From the NCBI GenBank assembly GCA_011032825.1, contig JAADJZ010000006.1, forward strand, positions 1-64,000: a stretch of 64,000 nt of DNA. Reading direction: 5' to 3'. Below the pieces are notes generated by a model. It ran no database searches. It was not told the DNA's origin and worked only from the letters and a program-made list of their open reading frames with translations. Source of the DNA: Massariosphaeria phaeospora. Taxonomy: Eukaryota; Ascomycota; Dothideomycetes; Pleosporales. Position numbers and translations under genes: made by a program. This document shows, piece by piece, positions 12,360 through 21,875 of this stretch; position 1 is the first letter of the stretch, and each line of letters starts with the position of its first letter.

Positions 12360-12811
12360 GGCTACTGCATCTGACTGGCGTCTCTCCGAACAGCAGATGC
12401 GCAAATACAACTTTCCGGTCTCTGGCGTGGACGGCGATGCGGAGCACGAGAAAAGCAACAGGCTGGCTGGCCAATGACGCAACCCCGCGCGTCTCTTGGC
12501 GTGGAGTGGCCGATCTCCACGGGCGTAGGACTGCGACTGCGACCTTCGACACAAACCAGCCTTGCTACCCACCAGCACTATCGCATCACTCGCCACGCAC
12601 GACGACGTCGACTCACTCGCGAGTGTCGGCCGTCCCTGGACCAATCTATCACGCCCATTACCGCGCCGCTTCCTGGCTGGCCGGCGCGTCTGGTGGCTGA
12701 CTTATTCCGAGCCCCAAGCGCAACGTATCCAAACATCCAAAGTCGTCGACTCCACCTCACCCTCGCCCACCCACCGGACACACTTCCGCGGCCTCGATCC
12801 GCGCTTCCAAC
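12360..12811. promoter_or_regulatory. bidirectional promoter region (psd1 / HERP-like gene)
   Basis: This 452-bp gap lies between two divergent start codons. A CCAAT box is present at 12471-12475, in the context GGCCAATGACGC. No TATA box is evident. Shared control of a phosphatidylethanolamine-making enzyme and an ER-associated protein is possible but untested. Confidence 0.5.
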
Positions 12812-15314
12812 ATGGCCGACGACCAGCTCACGATCAATCTCAAGGTCCTGTCACCCTCGACCGAGGTGGACGACAACCTGAATTTCCACAAGCTCCCCGC
12901 TTCGACGACCATTAAAGAGCTGCGGCTCAAAATCCAAGATGCCGTTGCGTCGCGCCCCGCAGCTGAGCGTATGCGCCTGATATACCGTGGCAAGGTGCTG
13001 CCGACCGAGTCCGAGACACTAGCCAACGTCTTCGGCCTCGACAATGTCAGTACATACACGTGTCAGTCAACGTTGCACAGGTCGACTAACGAAAGCCCAG
13101 ATTCGCAACTCCCCAGATTGGAGCTTGCATCTGGTGTTGCGCGAGCTTAACGTGAACCAGTCGTCCGCCCCTTCCCCAGCGCCGCGGTCTGCTACCGCAC
13201 CTCCTCCTCCGAACCCCTTCCGGCCCGCTCAGTTCCCGCCGCAGACCACCCCTCCCCCCACAAACCCCTTCCGAGCCGCGCCCCAGCCTCGTCCCAACTC
13301 GCAGCCGCAAGTGCCACATCCGCACCACCATCATCACCATCACCACCACCCGCAGCAACCTCAGAACCCCTTTGGCCGCCTCGCCATTCCGCCCGAGCTA
13401 CAACAGCATTTGGCCCAGGCCATGCCGCCTAACTGGCCTCCGAACAATGCGCAGAATCCTGTACCAAACCAGCAACCAAGAAACGATTCCACAGCTTCAT
13501 CGGAGAGTGCTCAAGCCCAAGCCGCGCCCGGGAGGACGGGAGTGACCCCCGAACAGCCTAATATTGCGCCCAATAGCAGTAGGACAATACGGCACGAAGC
13601 CATTGGTCCCAACGGTGAACGCTGGACCATGACTTTCAACAACACCAACATAACCATCCCCGCAAATGCTCACCAGCACCCTATACTGCCACGAGCATTC
13701 CCACACCCCCCTGGATTCCCTATCCCCGCACGGCCGGTTGGCTCCCCTGCGCCGGGCGAAACCGTAGAGCGGGCAGTGTCCCGGGTACGAGAGAGCTTGC
13801 AGGCTGCTAGCCAGGAGAGGGAGAACATCAATACACTCATAAGCGGGCCTCGTGACCAAGCCGCCGCTCCAGGACCTACGCCTTCCTCGAGTCCTCCCAC
13901 CTGGCGACTCGACCAAATCAGACACCATATCCGCAGTCTCGCCCAGAATCTAGATCAAGTCGAACGTGGTTTAGCATCGATAGCGACAGATCCTGTCATG
14001 GCGCAAAACAGAGATGTCATCTCACTGCGAGCGGACGCTCAATTTCTTCGAGGACAGACTGGAGTCCTGAATGCAATGGTGGACCGCTTAGCGCGGGAAA
14101 GCAGTGCCTCGAGTCAGCCGTCGACGCAGAGCACGCCTTCGAATGTCCCAGTCCCAGCCTCCACGATAGGAGCACAGTCACAATCCGGTCCGACCCAGGT
14201 ACAGACGTCCCAAGGCACCGGACAACCATCCGTAGCAAACATGGACCCTGAACTTTTCATCTTGTCAAGTCCTCAAGGCCCAGTTGGAATTCTGTTCGAC
14301 CAGCGTGGGACATATTCTACTGCGCCTATGGTCTCCACGCTTCCTTTCCAAACCTTCACACAGCAGTTTTCGTCGAACAGACAGATCATTGCTGGAATCG
14401 GACAGCAGATTGCCCAAAACTCGAACCACTTGCACAACCAGCTTGCAGCCGCTCGGCCAACGCGTACTCAACAGCCAGGGCCCGGCGCACAAGCTGGAGC
14501 GGATCAACCTCAAAATCAGAATCAAAATCAGAATCAAAATCAGGATCAGAATCAGAATCAGAATCAGGATCAGAATCAGAATCAAAACCAGAACGCCAAC
14601 CAAAATGCGAACCAAAATCAGAATGGTGTTCCCGCGGCCGAGAACGATCGTCTAGGTGTCATGGCAGGTCATGTATGGCTCCTCCTCAAGCTGGCCGTCT
14701 TCATATATTTTTTCGCAGGTGGAGGAGGCTGGTACCGACCAGTCATGATGGGCATAGTTGGCGTTCTCGTCTACCTCGCCCAAATCGGCATGTTCGAGGA
14801 CCAATTCAACCTCGTCCGCCGCCACTTCGAAGCCCTACTTCCTCTAGCCGAAAGGCCGCAAGGCGCCGCAGCAGAGCAGCAGCAGCAAACAGCGCGACGA
14901 CCCAACCAGAACCAGAACCTCACGCCAGAAGGCGCGGCGCAGAGGCTCGTCCGGCAGCATCAGAATCAACGGCTTGGCTGGATTCGCGAGACGATGCGCG
15001 GTGCTGAGCGCTCGGTTGCTATCTTCCTCGCGAGCTTGTGGCCGGGAATTGGGGAACGCATGGTCGAGGCGCAGGAGGCGAGGGTGCGGCGTGTGGAGGA
15101 AGAGCGGTTACGCTTGGAAGAGGCACAGAGGCAGGAAGCCGAGGCAGAACAGGCGAAACAGGCGGAGGAAGCGGGTGAAGGCGGCGAGAAGAAAAATGCA
15201 GTGGAGAATGGACCGAGTGGGGAGTCGTCGAGTAGCGTGGACAAAGGCAAGGGAAAGGGGAAGGAGAGGGCTGAGGTGGCGGTTGAAGAGGGCGCGAGTA
15301 GTTCGAGTTCGTGA
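12812..15314 (+). CDS. ubiquitin-like domain membrane protein, HERP/Usa1-like
   Basis: Exons 12812-13045 and 13101-15314 (55-nt intron, branch CTAAC), 815 aa. Residues about 6-95 form a ubiquitin-like fold (TIKELRLKIQDA, MRLIYRGKVL). The rest is Pro/Gln-rich, with a His run near residue 150. An Asn-Gln/Asp-Gln repeat is at about 549-587, two hydrophobic segments are at about 600-645, and a charged coiled C-terminus rich in Glu/Arg follows. An N-terminal ubiquitin-like domain plus a hydrophobic hairpin is the layout of mammalian HERPUD1 and yeast Usa1, scaffolds of ER-associated degradation. I infer that role from layout only; another UBL membrane protein remains possible. The ATG sits in a good context (CCAACATGGCC). 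The first intron falls just after the ubiquitin-like core. Confidence 0.75.
14511..14624 (+). repeat. in-frame AATCAG/AATCAA hexanucleotide repeat (Asn-Gln tract)
   Basis: A run of six-base units encodes Asn-Gln with occasional Asp-Gln and Ala-Asn inside the HERP/Usa1-like protein. Unit length is a multiple of three, so copy-number change keeps the frame. It lies just before the membrane segments. Confidence 0.9.
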
Positions 15315-16125
15315 AGAAGGCATGCGCAATTCGATAGGTCATGACAGTATAGCAGCGTCTAGCAATATGTACATGGTCTACATCTGTCTTTTGCAACGCT
15401 CTATCGTATCTAGCACACATGCATGGTATTGTCTAAATAGGGCTTGTAGAGAGGAGAGAGGTGAGCTTACCTACCTCACCTAGGTGTGCGGGAAGAGCGT
15501 GAATACTAGTACTAACCCCCACAAGCCCACCAACGTCAATGGAAAAAAGCAGCCCAGCTCAGCTCAGCTCAACTCAATTCGCACACATCCCCAACAGTGA
15601 GTGTAACTGTGTGTGTTCTGAAAAGTAGAGTGACCGTAGATAGGTAGTTGCAAGACACATCTACCGTCCTAGGGTCTGAGCGAGCGGTCAGTCTGGCTGC
15701 AGAGGAATAAGAAGTAGAATGGCTACGCTGGTACGTTCGTTCTGGTTGGAGATGAGCGGTGGGTGGGAGAGAGGGGTTTGTAGGGTGGGGTATAGGGGGA
15801 AGGAACAAGAGTTCGGCAGAAGGGCGTTATGTGGTTGATGGGGGACGGGGCAAGGCGGTGTAACGGTGTAACGGTGTAACGGTGAGGTGTAGGGAGCGCT
15901 GAAGTAAACACTGCAACACAACATTTACCCTCCAAAACAAACACACACATCGCCATACGAACTGGCATTTCCTAAACGCTACCACTACAAGAGAGTGTTG
16001 AAGAAAGAAATTAATATGAACAAAACCCGCACTCCTCTGCTTCAAACATGCCCACTACTCGTCCACCCACCGAATCCCCATCAGAGTGTATGTTCATTCC
16101 CGCAAGAGCCAGCCTTCGTGCTTCT
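15315..16125. other. convergent intergenic region
   Basis: 3' flanks of the HERP/Usa1-like gene and the small secreted protein gene. It contains an AGCTC repeat near 15551-15572 and a CGGTGTAA triplet repeat near 15856. No gene was seen. Confidence 0.6.
15856..15885. repeat. (CGGTGTAA)3 tandem repeat
   Basis: Three perfect eight-base units followed by a partial fourth, in non-coding DNA. No function is evident. Confidence 0.8.
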
Positions 16126-16661
16126 TTACGACACGGGCGAGCACATGACGGAGCGGATGCGGTTATCCAGGTTCAGCGGCGGTGGGTTATCAGCGCCATA
16201 CTGCGCGAGATCGGGGATGTTCTCGAAGATGAACCACGTGCTGTCGACGGAGGTGTCGCAGTTCTGCGCGCTGTGGAGAGACAGTCAGTTCAAGTTCTGC
16301 GCGGTCTGCGGTCTGCAAATGCACATGGATGGAGAATTGCTGTCCCAGTGGAGGTCATGTTTGTTTCGCTGCCTGTGCAGTGTGGCACTTACGTCGACAA
16401 CCGGCAATTAAACCCGCTGCCCGAGCCCGTGCGACTGAGGCGCACAGACGACGCCTGGCGGTCAATGGACGCGGGCAGCGTGGCGCGCACGCACGTCTGC
16501 TCCTGGATGTTGAAGCTGATGACGTAGGGGGTGCCGCCGTAGTTGGTGTTGGGGTAGAGGGTGATGGAGGCCTCGACGCGCTTCTCGAGAGCGGCGGGGG
16601 CAGGGGCGGCGAGGCCGAGGGTGGAGAAGAGGAGGGGGAGGGCGAGGCTGAAGGTCTTCAT
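16126..16661 (-). CDS. small secreted beta/gamma-crystallin-like protein
   Basis: On the minus strand the exons are 16661-16393 and 16270-16126 (122-nt intron, donor GTAAGT), 137 aa. A signal peptide is clear (MKTFSLALPLLFSTLGLAAP), and LEKR about ten residues later looks like a Kex2 site. The mature part has the look of a beta/gamma-crystallin domain, with YPNTNYGG and later SSVRLSR strands, and five cysteines (QTC, FNC, QNC, MC and one more in the signal/mature part to be checked). Small Cys-containing secreted proteins of this type are common in plant-associated fungi and are often listed as effector candidates; nothing here proves that. A different splice choice would end the protein at about residue 90, but the longer form keeps the fold. 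Confidence 0.7.
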
Positions 16662-16750
16662 GGTGGTGGTTGGAAGAGTGGGAAGCTGGTGTGGTGGATG
16701 AAGTGTTGATGGGTTTGATGATGATGCTCAACGAGCGGTATCAGGGCCTC

Positions 16751-16756
16751 TTTATA
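16751..16756 (-). promoter_or_regulatory. TATA box of the small secreted protein gene
   Basis: TATAAA on the minus strand, about 90 nt upstream of the ATG at 16661. Good spacing for a strongly regulated gene. Confidence 0.55.
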
Positions 16757-18359
16757 CCTCCCTCGAACTGCTCGTGCGGCCCCATACGGCTCTTTGATAC
16801 TGCATTTGTCCTCGCATCATCTCGTCGCCTCTCCTCTCCAGGCCGCTGTATCCGCCACCAACAGCGGGGCCATGTCTCAAAACGTCCATAACATGAAGGC
16901 ATACGCATCGTTACATCCCGGCTCGTATGGCAGTCGGCAAACATCCATGCACTCCCTTCAATGTGTAGATTCAGCAATCCCATTTGCTAATTGGCCTTTA
17001 GTGTCCTTTATAGGGAAGGCGTAGCAGGACTTGCCCTGCTACTTCTGTGGAACGCCTAGGCTGTATAGGCTTCTGATAGGGCCATTGTACGTCTGGGTAC
17101 CTTGCAGTTTACCTGTACGTGAAGGATTACTTACCCAGGACTTCAAGCCGTGCTCGTGCTGCCTAGAATAGTGGCACGTGGGAGCTGCACGGAAGGATTG
17201 TCGATCCGTACAGTCACGTACCTTTCCTAGAGCTGCCGGTAGGATTGCACCCCAGGCCGATGCTGCATGAACATGCGTTGGGGCAGAGCCTGGTTCTTGG
17301 GTTCCTCATTCTAACGCAAAAAATACTGAACTGTAAGTTAAGATATAGTCTCATGGTAGAGTCAGTAGGTAAGGTTGCCCCTGAGCGGCACTGAATGATC
17401 AGTCTCGGGTTGGTCCAACAAATGTTCGAACCGATATCCTTGGGCAAAACCTAGGGTATCGCAGGTGAGCTCTAGGGTAGATGGAGGAATGCTGACTGTG
17501 CTCTGGCCGCTTGGGTGGTAGGTACTCTTCATGGAAAAAGTTCCTGAGTCGTGAAACTTAACGTCTGACTTATTGCATCGAAGAGGAAAGAAGACCGGAA
17601 CACCATGGTCGAGTAGAAGGTGCGAATAGGAATGTCGCGAGAACATGGACCATTCCACGGACCCACGTTTGCATAGGGGAACACGGTCCGGATAAACGAA
17701 GCATGTGCAGAAACATCCTACCACCTGGCCGGACAGGGTGGCGATCAGTGCTGGAACCACATGGCTGTGGAAACCCCGTTGTGGTGGCTTGCAGGTAATG
17801 CGGAGAATAGGAGGAAGTGTGACTGGGGGTAAGCGAAATAGCTACTTGCACGTCAGTGGTCAACTTTGTGTGATAGGAATACTGCGCACACCGCACGGAC
17901 TAGAAACCTCGAACGTTCTTTGTCATAATCTTACCTACAAGGATTTCCATCAAGGCATTACCGGTACCCGTTTATTCCTTGTGTTCTAGAAAAAGGGTCT
18001 GGTGACGAATGAGGAATTTGCCGTTGTGCAGCCAAACGAGGTGTCCGTGTGCTGTGATCGTTACAAAGACTGAGCCTGGAGTCTGGACGCATTGGAGTCA
18101 GCCGGCCATCCTGGTGGGCAGGGCAACGGTCAATAAGCTGGGACGGAACCGACCCGAAAGACTTTGGTTGCTTTGAAAGTTGTGAGCTGTCGCGTAGGCG
18201 TCGAAGGACCTTGATCGACCCGAATTTTGCCATTGACATAGGTCTCACTGTGTCGTAAAGATACGTTCTGAAAGAAAGGAATCTGTTGAGTACTGTGCAA
18301 TAATTTGGCCATCCTATGCACGCTGGGTTAGCCGCAGGCGGTGGGCCACGCAGTTCTGA
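16757..18359. other. gene-free interval upstream of the secreted protein and downstream of NRDE2
   Basis: About 1.6 kb with only short open frames. It has lower GC than the neighbours and no recognisable domain or terminal repeat. It may serve as promoter for the secreted protein or hold decayed sequence; I see nothing to decide. Confidence 0.5.
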
Positions 18360-21300
18360 CTACGCCTCCAATTCCACGTAAAGCCGCAGTTCCTTCTCGA
18401 CCATGACATCGTACACCTTTCTTAGCTCCTCTTGATTCAGGAACTCTTCCTTGAGGTGTGTGAATGCCAGCATCATGTAATCCTTGCACCACGGCAGTTG
18501 GGTCATGCCACGAAGGAACGTGTCTTTGACCCTTCGGTAGCTCTCCTCCAGTCGTGTCTCGTCCTTTCTCTTCTTTCCGTCTTTCCTTGGCCTTTTAGTC
18601 GGTCTTCTCGCCCTTTCTTTCTTAGCTTCTTCGATTTCGAATAGGACGTGTGACCTCCACAGGGCGGGGCAATGTGATCCAACGTCATCTTCGGCTTTCG
18701 TGAATAGAGCACGTATCGAGTGACTTGTTGCGGCTATTTCGCCCTTCAACGTCTCATAGTAGATAGCGAAAAACCACCGTACTATGCTGTTGCCTTTGCT
18801 GCTCTTGAGCGTCGTTTGTTGCATGATGCCCCGCACGCGATCGTCGATGGAGAACCGCGCTTCATTGGCAGCATAGAGGCCCAGTAAAATAGTATTGTTG
18901 GGAAACTGGGATATAAGAGGTTCCAACGTTGTCCGCATGAGGCGCGGTTTGACTATCGGGGCATTGCTGGCGTGAAACTGGAGAAATTTTGCGATAGATT
19001 GAGCATTGAGTTCTGCAGCCAGACTTTGAGATAGTTTATGATCAGAAAACCAACTCATCAGATTCTGGTGAAAAGATAGAGCACTTTGAGGGTCCTGTCC
19101 ACCCGATAGGTAGGTGAGGAGTGCTAGAAGAGAGCTGCATACTACGGCAGTAGTGTAGTGCTGGCCAAGTAGTGCACGCTCAGTAGCTTCAGTGAGAATC
19201 GTCCGTCCACGGAGCAATACTGTTTGGTCCGGTTCCGCACGTGTATTCTCCGGTCTCTTTGAGACTTCTCCGTGAGAAGAGACGAGGCGCCATAATGCTT
19301 CGCTGGTCTCTCCGCGCCGTAATGCTTCCCATACCCAGCTATCGAAAAGCTGTAAACGGCCAGGGACTCCAAACGAAGTGTCAGACTTGTGCATAGCCAA
19401 AGCCGCACTAAACACTTGATCGGCCTTTGCGGGATTGCCACGACGAGACTCAACTAGGCCGTACGCGGTGTATAAGCGTAAGCTATTAGGTCGAGCTTTC
19501 AAAAGCCGTTTCGCGCTTCTGAACGCGTCTGTGGGGAAATACTTTGACTCCAGCCCAAGTAGGTACTCGCCAACCACTTCATCACTGGAAGCTTTTAGGG
19601 CAAGTAGCTTCACTACTCCTCGAACAAGGGTTGCGTCCACATCATCCGGAAATCCCCAGTCGAATAAATGCTCCGTAGTCATTCTGTACCAGCTTGAAGG
19701 ACAAGATAGAAACTTTTCGGCTGCTTGCGCAAATAAATCCGAGACATGAGCTTTAAGAGGAGGCCTAGGGGAATAAGCGCAGATAAATGGATCGAGAAGC
19801 CAGGCAGCCTGGTGCGTGTCCGTCCCGGGGAGTGAGGGACAGTGGCAGAAGCAGAGGAACGCTTCTAGAACAAGCGTACTGGATAGCTGCTGTGGCAAAA
19901 TCCGTAGGAAATCCTCAATATCTGAATATAGAATTAAATGGAAGGCGTCATCTTCTCCAAGCTTGTCTGTTGTGCGACCTGGGAATCGGAGCTTGTCTAT
20001 GTTATCAAGCTCCTGAGCCCGAAACACCTCGAAGACGGATGCGGATAGATCTGGCTGATCCAACGATACACTATCTGTTGGGGGTTCCAGGGGGTGTTTA
20101 TCTGCATGGAAACTTCGCCATCCCTCCGCGTCTGCTTCGCCAATGCGAGGGACCTCGCTCTCCCAGAATTCCTCGAAAAGGCTTAGATATTCTTCTGGAC
20201 CAGTAGACGTTGATACGCTTGGCTTCATGAGACAAAACTCCAGAAGTGCTTGCCAAATGGCGATGGCTAATTCTTGATAGCCGGCCTGTTGAATCATCAT
20301 AGTCATACGGATGATGATGTGCAGTATTTCTTCTGGGGCAGCTGTCCCGTTGCTGGCTTTTGATATTCGGCAGCAATTTTGGAAAGTCGCTCGACAGTTC
20401 TCGTATTTGAAGGAGGAGAAAGTGGATTGGACAAAATCGAGGTACTGCATCCAGAGTTCCAGCTTTGAGGGGTACTTTGCAAGCACATCTGCCCACTTGC
20501 TAGTAAGTTTGCCTTCATCCCAAATCCTCGAAGCCTCAGCCATTAGTCCCAAGTGCAATTTTATCTGGCTTTCCTGGTCAGGCCCAATCTTGCGCAACGC
20601 CTTCTCATAAGTTGATGTCCGTACATCGGCCAAGTGGCGTCTGTCTGAACTCCCCAGTTCGCTGGAATCGCGATCTAGTTTCATCATCTGCTCTTGGTGA
20701 TCAATGAGTTCTTGCCAAGCTTGAATGTCCGTTGGGTCTTCATGAGTTCGTTGGATGAGCAATGAGTTTCGAAGGGTGACTTCAGCATTTGGGCCACTCT
20801 GCGCTGTATCCGGTTCATAATCTGCTTCTGAATCGGATGGCTCAACCGATGCATTAATCTGCTCAAGGGAATTATAGTGCCCATCTGGCGAATCATCTTC
20901 CTTGTGCCTCCTTCGTCTCACAGCTGACAAGGCAACGAAGTCTTGATCCAGATCATCGGCAAAAGTATTCCCTGATTGTACAAATCGTAGACTTCGACCA
21001 GTGCCTTTGATAGCGTGTCTATTAGCCAATGGCCTCTCTTCTTGTCGCCGCTTTGACTGAGATACAAATATCTCTGCGTTGGTGGAGAGATCCGGATCAA
21101 TCCTGCAGCTCGGATGGAGGCCTATCACGCGCCCATAGCCATGGCGCCGGTATGTGGGAATCTCATAGCGATTTAAGGTACCGTATGTCAATATGGCGCG
21201 ATCTCCTTTACGGTCGGAGTAATAGGATATGTGCGGCGCTTCCCCATCTACACGCGATCGCCTATCACTTATAGCGCTCGATAGCTCCTTCTTGGACGGC

Positions 21301-21404
21301 TCCTCCACCTGTGGCGTGGTAACCGGCAGGGGGTTCGGTTTGGGTTCTACGGGTGGTTTCGCCTTGGGTCTGAAGCTCGCGAATTTGGGTATGTTGGTGG
21401 ACAT
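18360..21404 (-). CDS. nrde2: NRDE2-family nuclear RNA-silencing/exosome-cofactor protein
   Basis: Single exon, 1014 aa, ATG at 21404. NRDE2 proteins act in the nucleus with the MTR4/exosome machinery and with small-RNA-guided silencing in some organisms. The N-terminal part contains the family signature ISYYSDRKGDRAILTYGTLN followed by PTYRRHGYGRVIGL. From about residue 220 the protein is alpha-helical and HAT/TPR-like (for example IQAWQELIDHQEQ, KLELWMQYLDFVQS, LRLYTAYGLVESRRG). A basic stretch RRPTKRPRKDGKKRKDE near the C-terminus suits nuclear import. It is divergent from UTP10 with 471 bp between start codons. The family call is strong; the precise role in this fungus is inferred. Confidence 0.9.
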   Translation of the reverse strand: MSTNIPKFASFRPKAKPPVEPKPNPLPVTTPQVEEPSKKELSSAISDRRSRVDGEAPHISYYSDRKGDRAILTYGTLNRYEIPTYRRHGYGRVIGLHPSCRIDPDLSTNAEIFVSQSKRRQEERPLANRHAIKGTGRSLRFVQSGNTFADDLDQDFVALSAVRRRRHKEDDSPDGHYNSLEQINASVEPSDSEADYEPDTAQSGPNAEVTLRNSLLIQRTHEDPTDIQAWQELIDHQEQMMKLDRDSSELGSSDRRHLADVRTSTYEKALRKIGPDQESQIKLHLGLMAEASRIWDEGKLTSKWADVLAKYPSKLELWMQYLDFVQSTFSSFKYENCRATFQNCCRISKASNGTAAPEEILHIIIRMTMMIQQAGYQELAIAIWQALLEFCLMKPSVSTSTGPEEYLSLFEEFWESEVPRIGEADAEGWRSFHADKHPLEPPTDSVSLDQPDLSASVFEVFRAQELDNIDKLRFPGRTTDKLGEDDAFHLILYSDIEDFLRILPQQLSSTLVLEAFLCFCHCPSLPGTDTHQAAWLLDPFICAYSPRPPLKAHVSDLFAQAAEKFLSCPSSWYRMTTEHLFDWGFPDDVDATLVRGVVKLLALKASSDEVVGEYLLGLESKYFPTDAFRSAKRLLKARPNSLRLYTAYGLVESRRGNPAKADQVFSAALAMHKSDTSFGVPGRLQLFDSWVWEALRRGETSEALWRLVSSHGEVSKRPENTRAEPDQTVLLRGRTILTEATERALLGQHYTTAVVCSSLLALLTYLSGGQDPQSALSFHQNLMSWFSDHKLSQSLAAELNAQSIAKFLQFHASNAPIVKPRLMRTTLEPLISQFPNNTILLGLYAANEARFSIDDRVRGIMQQTTLKSSKGNSIVRWFFAIYYETLKGEIAATSHSIRALFTKAEDDVGSHCPALWRSHVLFEIEEAKKERARRPTKRPRKDGKKRKDETRLEESYRRVKDTFLRGMTQLPWCKDYMMLAFTHLKEEFLNQEELRKVYDVMVEKELRLYVELEA

Positions 21405-21875
21405 GATAGAGCATTCAAGAAGCCCTGGTCAGAAGGGCTATGCATACTTAGCAGGCCACTCCAGAGCCACCACACGTCGTTGAGTACCTTGAGCGGGTGT
21501 TAGAGAAGGGTGATTGTATGCCGCACCTTGCGGGAGTAGGCCGCTATCGCGCGTTTCATTGTGCCATTACCTAAGCGGTCTCTGAGGAGATCTCATGAGG
21601 TACCCTGTCGCATTGAGTCTGTAGTAATTGGTTGATGGCTTGCGTGTCTGACACCACCAGGTGGCAGCTAGAGGGATCGACATGGGGTTCGCCAAGATTT
21701 CGGAGATGCGCTCTGACCCTCCGCAAGTTTTCAACTAAATTTTGAGATGCGAAATCGCGAACATCACACTTCGTCGTCGCCCCGCTCGCCGACCACTTAG
21801 GTCCCCGATCGCCCCGAGAAATGGACATTACGACCTCTATCACAGTCTAAAGAAACAGAGGATCTCGTGCCCACC
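21405..21875. promoter_or_regulatory. bidirectional promoter region (NRDE2 / UTP10)
   Basis: A 471-bp gap between divergent starts of two nuclear RNA-processing genes. No TATA box is seen. The UTP10 start lies in a strong context, CCCACCATGACG. Confidence 0.5.

Noticed and set aside
17418..17434. GGTTCGAAC on the minus strand, like a tRNA B box
   Set aside because: No A box at the right distance and no acceptor-stem pairing around it.
21867..21875. GTG start for UTP10 three codons upstream
   Set aside because: The ATG at 21876 is in a strong context and gives the family's usual N-terminus.
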